64,000 nucleotides of DNA from Monosporascus cannonballus (GCA_004154925.1 QJNS01000279.1:32396-96395); one strand, 5' to 3'. Positions 48,101 to 60,550 are shown, counted from the first letter of the stretch. Notes: generated by a model from the letters alone, not told the origin. Numbers and translations are program-made.

Positions 48101-48833
48101 AATGGGCGTCTTGATAAAAGGCTGCGCCATCTGTTGAACACGATCCAGCTCGATATTGTAATGATTCGACAACAGAGCGGTGTGGACTTGTCGCGGATGC
48201 ATCCCCATGCGTTTTACCGAAGCTTGGTAACGCTGAGCCAGCTCAACACCAACTCGGAGCGTCGCACAGATGACAGCAAGGTCGGTACTATTGAGCAGAT
48301 TGTTCAGGTGGGAACTGCTAGCATATATACTGCGATTGCCGCAGTGATCGAGCAGCATCTGGGTGAACCTGAGGATGGACACAATCAAGTAACTATCGCC
48401 ATCTTTGTTATAACCCAACTCGGAAAGATTTGCAGCTTCCTTCAGTTCTCCATCTGCGTCGACTGCAGACTGGGATCCGAGCAGCAGGTCACACCCAAAA
48501 TCCCGCTTCTGAGGGCCTTCGGTCAGATTGTATGTCGAACAAAACGACTCCAGGATATCATCAAATCGGTTGAGCAATGGTATCCAGTGGTACAGGTCGC
48601 CTCTGGGAAAAGGCCATCGCGTCGGGAAGGTAGCGAGGACCTTGGGTAAGAGAGGCAACGGTGCTGAGGACGCCTTATCGACATATTCCTGCAGCCAGGG
48701 AGACTAGGCACCGACGTTAGCCAGCGGTTCGTAACGATGAGTAGATAAGGCATTAAATATGCTTGGGCGAAGGAGGAGGACTTACCAAAGTCTCCTTGTG
48801 CTTGGGTTGAATGGTCTTCGTAATTTTTCCCAT
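36198..48833 (-). CDS. TOM1: Giant HECT-type E3 ubiquitin ligase, TOM1/HUWE1 family
   Basis: Forms a thioester with ubiquitin and transfers it to substrates; yeast Tom1 acts in mRNA export, histone turnover and unassembled ribosomal-protein removal. Eight exons (48833-48786, 48703-41536, 41483-40926, 40871-40818, 40769-40599, 40519-36749, 36695-36351, 36292-36198) give 4069 residues with all phases consistent. The N-terminus [17 protein letters not shown] joins [20 protein letters not shown] and then [20 protein letters not shown], the filamentous-type start. The DUF908/DUF913 armadillo-like region follows. An extremely acidic segment is encoded at about 40.83-41.48 kb. Three ubiquitin-binding motifs include [14 protein letters not shown] and [14 protein letters not shown]. 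The C-terminal HECT domain contains [17 protein letters not shown] and ends at the catalytic loop SSHTCFNQLDLPEY, the cysteine being the thioester site. No lesion was seen. Exon 2 alone is 7.17 kb. Confidence 0.96.
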
Positions 48834-51416
48834 GGTGAAGGCCGGGGCGGCAGGGCCGCAAATAGAAAAGTATCAACTCCCCCTCCACTACCAACGTTCA
48901 GCCGGCGACGACAACTTGACCTGTCGCTGGGGAGCGTCCAAATACTTTGGACTACCCCTCTCTCTGAGTGTATGTGGCCGGGTCGCGAAGACGGATTTAT
49001 AGGAGAAGCACCTCGGTCGTCGAGGCGGGGTGATAGATACCGGGTGAGCTCGGCTTGGCGATAGGACAGGATCGAGTCTCGTTCCCAGATATTAATCGGC
49101 CTTGAGTGGGTGTCGGCCTTGGGAGATGTGCGAGTGAGCACCTCCTTTCGCGAAAGGCGTCGGTGTGTGGCAAGCGTGGGGTCTAATAGCGGGATTGAGA
49201 ATTAAATCTTGACCTATCGCACGGAGGATGAAGCTTCCAGCGTGGTGGGAAGTGGGCAGGCCAATGTAGCGTATGTATGTCAAGAAACCGGATTCCTGAT
49301 GGACGTCAAGGAGTTCAACTCTAAAACTCTGAGAGTTAGTATCTTAGAAACCTGCTGTAGATACGTAAGTTGCGAAGCAGGGAGGAATAACGCGGAAGAT
49401 CCCAAACGAGTGCAGGTCGTTGGTCTTTCCGATTTCTTAAGAGCGATAATTGGAGAAACAAAATCCTCTGGTTGGGGTATGAAGGCAAGTAGATATGTGA
49501 CGGTCAAACCTCCCTCAGGCCTCTCGTCGGGGAAGAAATACACCAAATCAATCAGATGGAGAAGAGGAAAAGAGGTATGGGGAGGGGATGATAATGTTCG
49601 CAAAGGATGCGTTACGGATTTAGGAAGAAGGTTGAAAGTGTTGTAAGGCAGGTGCAGGTGCACACGGCCGATCATCATGATCTAAAGATGAATGCACTGT
49701 ACAGTAGCTGCACCTAAGTTTTGCGTAATTCTGCCCGCCTTGGGTACCTCGAGGCATAAGGTACCTAGATGTACGTCTAACCCCACAGAAAGAGACATAA
49801 TAGTTAGGTTAGCGGCTCAGCAACTTGAATGTACCATCAGAGCTTTTTCGACGGTATCTGCCGGTATGGATACAAGGCGCCCTTATCGGCTGGCCTGATG
49901 GCCATTCCCGTTAATTGCATATACTAATTTATCCATCATGTAGTTGGAGGTAAGAGCTGCTTCATGCATATCCTCGGATTATCTTCAATCGAGCTACCCC
50001 ACGTCAAGCATTTAAATCTTTCACGTTATCATCACCACCTACGAAGACATTGTACACAGAGATCAATGCTCTTCTGCTGTCTCTTGCATAGTACCTAGCT
50101 TCAAGAACCATCTCACGCGACAGGTATAAGGAATTACTACCTAAAACTCCAGCCGATACTCGGCGATCGTCATGGCTCGATTATGCAATAAGTTGATTCA
50201 TTGCGGACCATCGCCCTACCACCTTACAACGTATGCTCAGCGAGGGTTTATCCAGTCGGACTCTAGCCAGTAGTTTAACAACCCTGTGCCTAGATAGCTG
50301 AAATATTGAATTCGAACACGAAAGTCCAACGAGCGACGATACTTATTGTTCCATGAGGAATGCCTAGAGTTCTACGATTATACGGAATATTTTCCATGAT
50401 TCCCATCGCAATATCTGATGCAGTGCTATTCATATGTGGCGCAACTATTATGGCCAGACTCTGCCAGTCAAACCTCTCACACACTACCGTCAATGTTGCT
50501 ATATGTTGCCCAACGCTTCTAAACTCTCTCCAGTAGCACCCAGATGTTTCCGGCAGAGGTTACATGAAAGATGGAGTGCCCCAAGTCAAGTTACTTTTAC
50601 CCTCCGATTCCAACCACGGATCTTCCACCAGTTGCGAGAAAGTTTCACTGGACTCGTAGTCATGATGATCCAGGAGTCACTGCAAGGGCAGCCTCATCTA
50701 GGCAGCCATCGGTAAAGATGCGGGTATGAAGATGAGATGCTCGCTGGCGCTTTGGTGACGACGAAGACAGGGTCGCATGCAAAGTCAAGATGGAGGGAGG
50801 ATGGTGTAGTAGTCGGGAAGGGTTTTGTTGCCCCAGATAACTTGCTTCGTCAGGCCACATTTTTTTCCACATAATTCGCCTTTCTTCCATCTTACGACTT
50901 TTACAACGCGCATTCTCCCTTGGAATATTAAGGATTGTATGCTATATTCAGAAATTGCCTCTCATCCTAGCACCAAACAACCGAAGCAGCTTCTAATCGT
51001 GTCAAAATAATGGACTCCGGGCCAGTGACGAGAGCGGCATAACCAACAAAAAGCGAGCTATCTATAATCAATGAAAATCACCCAATATAGAACCCAACGT
51101 TTCATCGCCTTTAACCAAAAGAGGACAGAAAGACGGAGTGCTATATCAAGCGCGGAAGGACTTGAATATGGAAAACGCCCTTGGTGGCAATATAGGTAGC
51201 TTTGAACCTTTCTACTATCTCCAGAGGAGGCCGCGGGGTCTTTAACATAAATATGCTTGTGAGACGGAGGCTAAGGATGATCCCTGCTCGTCCACCGCGA
51301 AGAAGCCCCGCAACTCTGAAGGCCGGGCTCTGCTTGATTCGCTAAGCTGCTCACCACAGGCATTAGCCATAGTCTACAGGCATATAAGGTATCTTTTCTG
51401 AGAAAATTAGTATCCG
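48834..51416. other. Intergenic upstream of TOM1, nothing recognised
   Basis: Contains two mutually antisense frames (49209-49646 + and 49280-49678 -) of 145 and 132 codons. Neither has recognised motifs or splice partners. The region next to 48834 is the probable TOM1 promoter. Confidence 0.45.
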
Positions 51417-51488
51417 GGGCTTGTGGTTTAGTGGTATAATACTCCCTTAGCATGGGAGTGGTCCGGGGTTCGATTCCCCGCGAGTCCA
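51417..51488 (+). tRNA. tRNA-Ala (AGC)
   Basis: 72 nt, no intron, CCA not encoded. Acceptor GGGCTTG pairs with CGAGTCC (two G-U pairs) and the discriminator is A. The anticodon stem CTCCC/GGGAG encloses the loop TTAGCAT, so the anticodon is AGC. The T-arm is CGGGG-TTCGATT-CCCCG. Internal promoter boxes are present: A box TGGTTTAGTGG and B box GGTTCGATTCC. The U-A at the end of the short D-stem is the weakest part of the fold. The antisense open frame over this gene is a known artefact. Confidence 0.95.
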
Positions 51489-51521
51489 TCGAGGAGGTTA
51501 AATCCCTTCATTGTGCCCAAC

Positions 51522-51526
51522 TTTTT
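51522..51526 (+). terminator. Pol III T-run terminator of tRNA-Ala
   Basis: Five T 33 nt after the tRNA 3' end, the first such run downstream; a second T5 follows at 51531-51535. Confidence 0.55.
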
Positions 51527-51535
51527 GCGATTTTT

Positions 51536-52522
51536 GCTTTCTACAAAGCAAACGACTTGTTGTATCTATTATAGACGTTGCCCCGTTACAATATCTCGTA
51601 CGTTTCTATTTTTCTTATGCATTTGAAACATGAGTGACCGTTGGCCTAGATCAAAGTCATTTAGTTACCCCTGGCGGGCATATCCGTCATTAGTCGAATC
51701 TACTGCGGTTTCTTGGAAGCAATGCGAGTGCGCCCGGTGCGAACCTCCGGAATGTCGTTGGGGTTTGTCCGGCACAGACCCCTCTTCCGATCGGTCCATT
51801 CCGGAGGGCAAGTACGAACATCGGAATACGGTAGCCAGCTGTTGTCCGAAAATCGTCTACTACGTGCGTATCTGAGGGTGATAGGCGGGGTTCAACCATT
51901 CTCCGAGTCCCCTACGTCGGAGCCGCCACCGTCTTCAATATTCACTGCAAAGACCTAGCAAACGACAGCCGTCGAAGATTTCAATGCGCCATGTCAGGCA
52001 ACTTCGGGACTTCGTAGGTGCATACATATTGTTCCTGAGCTCTCAGATGCGGACCCCAAACAAGCTATCTAGACATTTTTCTTAGAGATGAGAGGACATG
52101 ATTATGCCCTCTCTGCGCTACCGACGGGAGCGCACAAGGCCAGATGTTTGTAGCGACTTGCTGCTCCTGGTAGGTACATTGACAGTGATGAGTGACCTTC
52201 TGTCTCGACAATGTGCCTTAGGAGCCTTGAAGTCCGTCCAGCTTGCATTCTTCAGCAGCTCGCAGCAAATGCAGATGCCAAGAGTCTTGGCCCAAGCCCC
52301 TATATACTAATTACCTAAGCAAGGCTGCAACCCTCTCAATGGCGTGATGCATCCCACTCCCTCCTCATCGCTCTTTCACCCCTTTGAAAATCGACCCAGC
52401 CTGATTCCCCACCCGAATACTAGTCTCACAAATTACCTTCTTTCGCTCTCTCATTTTGACGGGTCGCCGGACAACTTGAAACTACACTAGAAGGCCATCA
52501 GCCTCTCAGCATCAACCCCACA
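51536..52522. other. Intergenic, nothing recognised
   Basis: Short frames only; no motif or splice structure recognised. Confidence 0.45.
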
Positions 52523-53705
52523 ATGTGCCCCATCCCTAGAGACCCAGCAATAGCGGGGTCGCCAAGCAGTGTGGACACAAATAATGCAAGCCCGACCTGC
52601 TTCAGCTATGAGAGGTTGAATGACAGCATATGCCGGATTGTAGAAGATGACGAGTGGGATGAGATACCGATCATCTACGTACAAGATTCATGACACCGTG
52701 CTTGTACTGATTGGCACGGGCTGCGGCGGAGCTCCAAAGATGATACAGCCGCACTCATCTCTCTTCGAAAATTCCTCGAGAGTTATCACCTGTCGCAGAC
52801 AACAATGACATAGCGCTTAACCCTGGATAGGGGAGAGGCCATCTTATCATATGCTACTACTGTCATTTCGATCACATAGGTATTGGCCTTGCACTTGAGA
52901 TATTATTATTGAGCTGTACATGATGTTGGTTGTTTTAGGTCGTGTTACCCAATTCTTAGATATACCAATATGTGCATTGTGGGCTAGTTCATATGGCCGC
53001 GCTTTTGTCAAGGGCGACGGTGTGCTACCGATGGATTCATTTTGGCAATACTCCCGCATGGAAATACTGGAGTATGAGGTCAGATTCTGGGCTGAAGATG
53101 GTCAAATGTCGTAGGGGGTCCAGATAACACTGATCTTGGCCTAGCAATATACACCACACCGGGACGCGCTCCAGATGAGCTCGCGGTATGGGACCCTAGG
53201 GAGCGTGTACTCTTCGTTGGCGACACAATATACGAATGGTCTGACATCGTGTGGCCACTGGAAGGGAACCTGTTGCTGTATAATCAGACGATGGACAATC
53301 TCAAGGATCTTGTTCGCTTTTGGAACAATGAAATCCGATCTACGAATGATGGTAGAAGTTCTTCTACACAAACTTCCAAACGTATCCCTACTAAAGACAA
53401 GTTCAGTTGGCCCTCGCTCTACTGGAACTTCCCCATGGTGCGCAACGGTCAAGGTAGCATATGCCCACACTACAATTTCGGCAGACCATGAGCAGCTACC
53501 CAACGACGTTGATCTGTTACTTTATCATGTCGCTGAGGGCATCGTCGAAGAGAACCCTCAAGGGACATCTCGCGATGAACAGCTGGTTATTATAGCAGAG
53601 AGAGAAGACGGGAAGATCAACTACATTTGCCGCAAGAAGCTCTTCGAAGCATCCAGGTCTGATGAAGCTGCAATGGACGCCATCAGAAAGCGCCATTCGA
53701 AATAA
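52523..53705 (+). pseudogene. Broken metallo-beta-lactamase-fold hydrolase gene
   Basis: Segments of a fungal MBL-fold hydrolase run in order but in shifting frames. They are FSYERLNDSICRIVEDDEWD with EIPIIYV (about 52596-52680), DTVLVLIGTGCGGAPK, SLRKFLESYHLSQT, the metal motif region CYYCHFDHIGI (about 52850-52885), RMEILEYEVRFWAEDGQ (near 53057-53105), LGLAIYTTPGRAPDELAVWD, ERVLFVGDTIYEWSDIVWPL and a C-terminal part (about 53440-53700) ending DEAAMDAIRKRHSK. The HxHxDH zinc motif has lost its first His (YxHxDH; CAC to TAC is a C-to-T change), and the usual TPGH is TPGR. Stops and 1-nt shifts occur near 52690, 52835 (TAG) and 53113 (TAG), with another near 53400. Active-site loss plus frame breaks make a working enzyme very unlikely. 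Confidence 0.8.
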
Positions 53706-55579
53706 ATGCGGATATCCGCTTCCATAGATTCTGTTGTGTCTTAGACAACAACCACCCCCAGAAGCTACAGTATGCGCCCGCCAACCCCCTGATGGCTAAT
53801 GCATATCTTCGCAGTTATGGGTACCCCCACACCTTCGACCCCATTTGGAGTCCCCCAATTTTGTGTCACGTGCAAGAGCCTACTATCGAAGACGTCATGT
53901 CCAATTACATCGTACATCACATCCCGTAGGGCAGGCAACTGGCAGGGTTAATGCAGCATTCTGAACATGGACCCTTGCCACATGCATTCAAGCCTACAAA
54001 TAGATGCGAAACGCAATATCGCGTCGCTACCCTTACAGGTGATTTGGTTTAACGCTTCATCTATAAGAGATACGAAGAGCTAGACAGGCCTCATCTCTCT
54101 GCTCTAGCGGCACTATGTTTGCTCGCGGAAAGGCGGGTAATGATAGCTTATTTCGATTTGGGGGGTATCATGATCATCGATTTGGAGACCAGTAGCGTTA
54201 CATTCGACATCGTCGATCCAGCTCTACGCACAGCCAGACGGCTCGCTTCGGCCCGCCCCCGCGTATCTCGGAGATCGTGTTGGATGCCGGTGCAGGTGTT
54301 ACTATTTAGTGGCGGCCATGGCAGACTGGACAACGATCCTATCACGACCAACGGATGGGAGAAGTCACCAAAGCCAGGAGTGTGGGGGTTATTATATTTA
54401 TTAGTGCAATTACTTAAATAGTATTCTGCAACAGCCTTCTTCAAAGTTTGGCAACATGCATGCCACCCGGCGGCAAGTGCCCTTCTCGCCGTGAGTGCCC
54501 CCCTGCGGTAATCAACCTATGGGCGGCGCTGTAAATAGTAACGTCCTACAATTATGGAGTATCAACCCAGCTACTGCCCTAGGTAACAGCCACCCCGGAA
54601 ACCAACAAGGATTTGCAATCATGGAGTTGAGGGATGTTCCTCCATCGCGTACACTTATTGAAGACGCTGATCGTTTAACTACACCACTAAAGCATTGATA
54701 CTGTAATACTGTCGCCATCCCCTTGTTGAAATCCCGGATAATTCCAACGACACACTCCTATTGTTTTTGCTAAGGTGATCTCTGAAATGGACCCCTCCAG
54801 CTTTGCGAAATAGTAGGAGGATGGTCTGGACCAGTATGCCCAGGCTAACCCAGGCAATTCAGACTAGCTTCAACCGTCATCCCAAGTCAGTTATTTCGCT
54901 TTGCAATGCAATCTTGAATGAGGTCCGAAAGTTTGAAAACTTTCGGGAACAGTCACCAAGAGACTGTGTCGCAAAGTCGCTCAGGTTCGTCGTGTTCCAA
55001 GTGAATTTGTTAGATCGCTTAATTAGCCGACATGGAGAAGAGTGTCGTATGGTTTGATCTATCTCCTAGCATTACTGTAGTTCGCCTCTAATAGCAGCAG
55101 GCATTTCCTCCAACTCAGTTGATATTTGGGGCCGTGATCCAGTTACTTATGGTAGAGAAACACTCCCTTCGGATATCCCATATATCATTGCTCACTCGTC
55201 ATTAGGCGGCAAAGGTGTAAGCGAGCGATTATGACAGCATCACCCCCTTTTTCAATTTGACACAGCAACACCTGGCACAATTATATATCGGTGTTATCCG
55301 CGCGGCCCGGATCGAACCTCTAAGAAAGTAACTGTGGATATCCTGTGCTGTCTACTGGAAGTATGCAACACGGTTACGAAGACTATCAAGAAGGGAAACC
55401 CGCGTAAGCCACCGGCCAACACTGTCGTTGGGGACTACTTACCCAAGTTAGTAAGACAAATACATACTTTCACTAGCTTCTGGCGAGGACAACGACCCGG
55501 CCGCAGCATACCAGAGGTTCCAATTTCTTTTTCAGGAGGAGCGCCTGATCGGGCGGTGTACATATTGCACAACTCTGGG
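53706..55579. other. Degenerate region, possibly 5' part of the next pseudogene
   Basis: Short plus-strand frames such as 54803-55057 (containing QTSFNRHPKSVISLCNAILN) and 55334-55585 have protein-like composition and could be an eroded N-terminal region of the NACHT-TPR gene that follows. I cannot assign a domain. Confidence 0.3.
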
Positions 55580-58500
55580 GCTTGAACAGCCCATGGTAGC
55601 TGTCAAACAACTTCTCGAAAAGTTGACAACATTCTTAGAGTCTCAGCAAGAGGATTTCGATCAGTTACGCACCAATCTTGAGGGTTTCTCAGCTCGTGCG
55701 CTCTCTATTCCAAAGCCAACCGTGGATGAACAGCCATCTCAGGAGACGATCCTGGGTGCCATGTTATAGTAATTTGATGCGAGCCTTCAAGCGGATAGCC
55801 GGATCGATATACTAGAGATTGTTACGAGCACGATGCCCAGGAACTGCTGCATAGGTTTTCGGAACGCCCGAATTTCGAAATGTAAAAGAGTCCGAGCAGC
55901 ATATCCTACGGATCCATGGTAGGAAAGTCCACGTTTTCAGCATATATAGTGGGAGCTCTGACTACAGAATTGGAGTTATCTTGGACCATTGGCATGTTTT
56001 TATTGGTGCAGAGAGCACTGGCAGTTCTTCCCTTACATAACTTTTGATGACGCTAGCTCTTTACATGGCTCGTAAGCAACTAGAATTTGCCCTTCATATT
56101 AATAAATTCTAAAACGGAGGCGTTAACCTAATCTAAGCATTAGCCTGAAGTATTTGGTCAACAATATTCAAAGACCAGCTGGCAACGCAGTTGTTTCGAT
56201 CCTGTATTTGGATTCCTGGTGGGTGGAAACTACCTGATAACGGGCAAAACCTTCTGGTGAAAATTTTGGGTGACTCAAGGTCGCATCAGGGTCTGTACTA
56301 CGAGCCGACCTGTTGTCAACCCCGATTCGCTTGCGAACAAACAAGCCCCATTGACCTTTTTCTGATGAACCAAGGGCATACTCGTGCGGATATCAGTCGA
56401 CCGCCTTCAGCAAAACGAAACAGCGTGGCAAAGTTGAGGATCTTCTGCATCACCATCGCATGGGATGTTTTTATGGGTCGATCTTATGTTGGACCAGCTT
56501 TCTCATGCGCGAACTGCGACTCGTTTAGAGAGACTCACGGAGAAGCCACCAGTGGGTATCCTTGGTCTTTATGAGCATATATTCGAAGGTCTCGTTCGAC
56601 CTACCGCCGAAGCGGACCCGGGTGAGGTTGGGGATCATACAACAGAGACTGTATTAGGTATAGGCATCCCGTCCAGCTCCTACGCCTGTTGAGTTGGAAC
56701 AGGTGTTAGAGATCTATTTCGGCGAAATTGTTAGCCTGCAGGATATCTTGAAGCAACCTGTTGGCAACGTAATCATGTTGCATACAACGTCAACACATAC
56801 TTTCGTCTCGCCTTACACGCCCGTCGCTTGACGACTTCCTGCAGGGAAGACCAACTGTGCCACGTCTCGGGATCGCCTTCAAACCATCGGAATCCAATAA
56901 GAGCTTAAGTTTGTGCTGCATTCGATGCTTATGCCTCGAACGGGACTGAGCTGACCCAATATACTGCTCGGTTCTGGGTAGGCCATCTTCTCAACAGCTT
57001 CGATACGATTCCGGTCCCAGAGGTTTTCCAATCCCTTCAAGTTTTATTCTCTAATAGTGCAGTGTTCGAAAATGGATCAAAGGGTCTTTGGGTCTACTGG
57101 CGATGCAACTGCAGAACCTGATATGCAATTCGTCATTGTTGCGCATTCTATCTGAGGCATGCCTCATAGATAAGTATGGGGCTCGTTCATCAACAGGGGG
57201 CGGTATAGCCCACTTCTCGAACTTCTCGCTATACAGTCTGGTAGGATGTGGCTCATGGAGGGTCAGGATAGAATCACTAACATTTTCTACTTCTTCAAGC
57301 TCACCGACCAGTGCTTCGGCTCCAAACAAAACGATATGGAATTTGCCGTAAGGGAAGGGAACACGAAGTTTAGCGAGAGTATTTGGAACAAGCAGCTATC
57401 TAAGGAGGATGTCATGCGTATTGCTCGCAAGGTTCAACCGGAGACCAGTCCCCCACTCAGCATCTTCGCATTGCTCTGGTGCTCTTCAAAGCTGGTTTGT
57501 TCGCGGATGCGATTTCCGAGTTCTACGAAGCTGTTGTACAAGATCCAGAGAGCGCTGTGGAGTTTTATCCCCAAATGGCAAAGCATTGCGTCCCATCGGA
57601 CAATAGGAGAAAGCAGTAGAAACTCTGAATCGGGCTATGGTAATAGCCGACGAAGGTCCTCGCAAAATTCCGTGATCTCAACGCTGTTGGCTTCTGCGGA
57701 ATTCAGCGGTTGATGGGCCAAAACAAGGGGTGCTTGCTTCTCCTTGAAACCCGCCCGCGAGTGCGACCCATCGGATTTGTTCTTGACTGAACAGCTTGCT
57801 CCGGCCTACAGCGTCAACGGCCTCCTCAACGAAGCCTCGAGTCTCTACAAAGTGCGGATGCCGAAAAAGGGAGTAACGAAGAGCTCTTCCGGCTCACTCA
57901 GATGATGCAAGTTTCCGGGGGCTATGAATAAGCAAAGGTCTTGTACGAAAAGAACCTCTAGGCGTATCCCGATTCTAGCCACTTGCACCGTGGCTTTGCT
58001 GCAACGGCTCGTAAGGCCGGAGAATTGCAGGATTTATACTAGTTCTACCAAGGTCGGATCTCCAAACACCTGCGGACAAACTAGGAGATTGCTTCTCGGT
58101 TCACCTACCGGCTGGTGGACCTCTTCTAGACGACTCTAGGACCGCGGCGAGCATTTGGAACGAAGCAATCCGCACCCGCCTCCTAGATTCAGAGGAAGCT
58201 GGCTTCATGTTTGTTCTATCCGAAGTCCTCATCGAGTTTGGCTCGTATGAGAAAGTTGAGAGCATCCTGGAGAGAAATTGCGATTGCGATAACCAACATA
58301 TATCTCGCCGCTATCTTTTATTTCGTGGAATTGCCTGTTCCCGCATGGGAAAAGTGAACCAAGCAAATGACTGGTACCTATGAGGTATCCGATATGCCTT
58401 GCACAGTGTCGAGTTTCTCGACATTCCAACGATAACTTCGGCTGGCAAATGTTAGGGAAGGCACCCCTGTTCATGCTTCTGGACAATGATGCTAGGATAG

Positions 58501-59035
58501 CATTCCAGCAGGGCATCTACACGAATACCGTTAGGGATCCTGCAGAGGCTCTGCACAAGGCTTTGCGCCATGTGTGTTATAATTCCACTGGTATTAGAGG
58601 TGTGCCTTTTGTCTGTAAATCTTGTTATGGCACTAACTTGTGACATGAGGACTACAAGGTACGGGAGGAAGGCAAAATAAACCTCACACGGTGCAAAAGG
58701 GGCCTCGGATATCTTCCAGTCCATCCGCAGGCGCCCAATCCACGGAAGCCCGAGGATATAGTGCAACAGCCCCTGAGGGAATGGCTCCAGGATCTCGCTA
58801 CGAAGCTGGGCTTGTCAACCGCTGAGATGAGTTCTATGGCGGACGACGCAAAGCAGCGACACCCCGAGTTCGGCACCTGGTCCCTCGTCACATGGGATGT
58901 ACCACGCAACAACTTCATCTGGGCTAACCCTACTATTAGCTCTGAGCTACTGGATAAGAGTGAGTGGCATTATCTTTCTTCGAGGACTTCGTACATGGAC
59001 ATTTTTGCTAGCGCCGCAAATGGCCTGGCATGACT
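55580..59035 (+). pseudogene. Decayed NACHT-TPR (STAND/NLR-like) gene with C-terminal zinc ribbon
   Basis: Remnants lie in the order of a fungal NACHT-TPR protein. A helical linker (VAVKQLLEKLTTFLESQQED, about 55590-55770) is followed by a P-loop GSMVGKSTFSAYIVGAL (about 55910-55960) that is one residue short of GxxxxGKS. The post-NACHT helix block FLWVDLMLDQLSHARTA with GLYEHIFEGLV lies at 56468-56640, then ELTQYTARFWVGHLLNSF (about 56950). TPR-like helices follow: ALVLFKAGLFADAISEFYEA (about 57470), VLYEKNL-stop-AYPDS and WNEAIRTRLLDSEEAGFMFV (57900-58380). A cysteine-rich zinc-ribbon tail VPFVCKSCYGTNL comes before KVREEGKINLTRCKRGLGYL (58600-58720), and the gene ends about 59033. Many in-frame TAG codons and frame changes interrupt it, including several in the TPR region (57930-58130) where CAG-to-TAG (C-to-T) would be a simple explanation. 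Not functional as read. Confidence 0.75.
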
Positions 59036-60550
59036 TTAGATACGCCAGTTTTATGATAGGGTTTGGTCGGCCATGTCTCAAATGGATATGACAGTTGCAC
59101 AACTCGGGCTATATGTGCACCCGGGTATAGTGACGTAGAGATATATACTTAGTATCATGTAATCAACTTCGTCCTATAGTTTACCTCCACGTCCGAGGCA
59201 CCACACAGTCAAAATATATAACTACTCGCATTAGAGTGATCTGCCTAGTCTTACGTCACAACGGACGAGAGGCTAAGCTCAGCATTTCGAACAAACATTT
59301 CGTAGTTATGTTATACGATTGAAATGTACAGAAGCTCGATTGTAGGCCCAGGGGTTAGGGGTGGTGATGGCGTAAACTGCTTGAGTCAGGACGCCTCCGG
59401 CTTCGGGAACCGACTCAAGACGTGGCTATGAAAGTTACCGGGCGAGTTTCCGCTTCCGAGACGTGCCGTAGGTGTTTCCACTTCGTTTAGGCAGGCCCAT
59501 TGATAGAATCGGTGAAGCGGCATCGTTTGCAAGGAACCAAAGTATTTACTGGCACTGGCCGCAAAGTTGTGGTTGACCAATGAAAATGTGGGCTTCTTCA
59601 AAGCAAGTATTGCCTCCCTTGAGGACTGTGCGGCTGGCAAATGGCATAGGACGCGCCCGATCTTGCTCTTTGGGGCGGGTAGTTAGAATCCCGGGATTCG
59701 CTGAGATATTCTACCTGAAGGTTGAAGTGAGGTTGCATGCAACCAGCTGCAGCTAAAAGGGAGCCTCCCTAACCTTTTGAACCCCTGAACTAACTCAGCC
59801 GGACTCTAAGCCGTCCTAGCGCCTGTGATTCCAGCGCCAGGAGGTGGGCCTGCATGCCAACGACTACTGGCCCCAGCGCTAATGAGTGGCTGGCAACCCC
59901 GTGTGGGGAAGTTGGAAACAAAAGGGTTCCAAACGCTTAACTAAGGAGAGTAAGGCGGGATCCTGTCAGCATGCGTTAAATGCACCGAACCTCGCTTAGA
60001 AGCATGAGATGCGAGGAAGACCGCTACTTGCTGGCCTTGTCTGGCTGTTGTATCCTGGTCCATCTCAACCTTGAAGGTGCAGCCAGACAGTACCCCAAAA
60101 TCGAAAGGGAAATAAATCACCAAGAAGTTTTGAGGACAAGCGGAAAAGCATTCCCCGGCTACTGCATCTCCATACCTACATGTCATGAGTTGCTGAGTTG
60201 TAACAGTAGCAGTAATCTCCGGACATCGATTCCGTCTTCCTGCACTTCTTTCATCACACCGGCTCCTCTCTTTCTGCCTAACCACGGACAACTCACCATT
60301 CCTCGCGCTGTAACGATCGATGACTTGCATCTCCCACCTGACCGACCACTGATACTCGTACACTACTATCCTTACGCCGCCGTCACCTTGTCCCCATTAA
60401 CCTGCCCAACCTTACGACACCCCCTTTGAGCGTCGATAGTTTGCATGTATTTCTAATCCGCAAAGCCGAATATCCAAACTACTACGAGTCTTTCCATTCA
60501 TCGGTTCTCGGCTCTTTGTCACTGAGAACCACTGAGAACCAGTAGACAGC
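59036..60550. other. Intergenic upstream of the TBC gene
   Basis: No gene supported; antisense frames at 59941-60429 are chance. The last few hundred bases, with C/T-rich stretches near 60225-60260 and 60395-60425, form the promoter and 5' UTR of the Rab-GAP. Confidence 0.45.

Noticed and set aside
49209..49678. Two overlapping antisense frames of 145 and 132 codons
   Set aside because: They contradict each other, start from weak codons or lack motifs, and have no splice partners; treated as spacer upstream of TOM1.
51271..51489. Minus-strand open frame beginning MDSRGIEPRTTPMLREYYTT
   Set aside because: This is the antisense translation of the tRNA-Ala gene, a common false protein.
54803..55585. 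Possible alpha/beta-hydrolase nucleophile region (IIAHSSLGG near 55190) ahead of the NACHT-TPR relic
   Set aside because: The motif reads SSLGG in a frame without other hydrolase features; too little to assign a domain.
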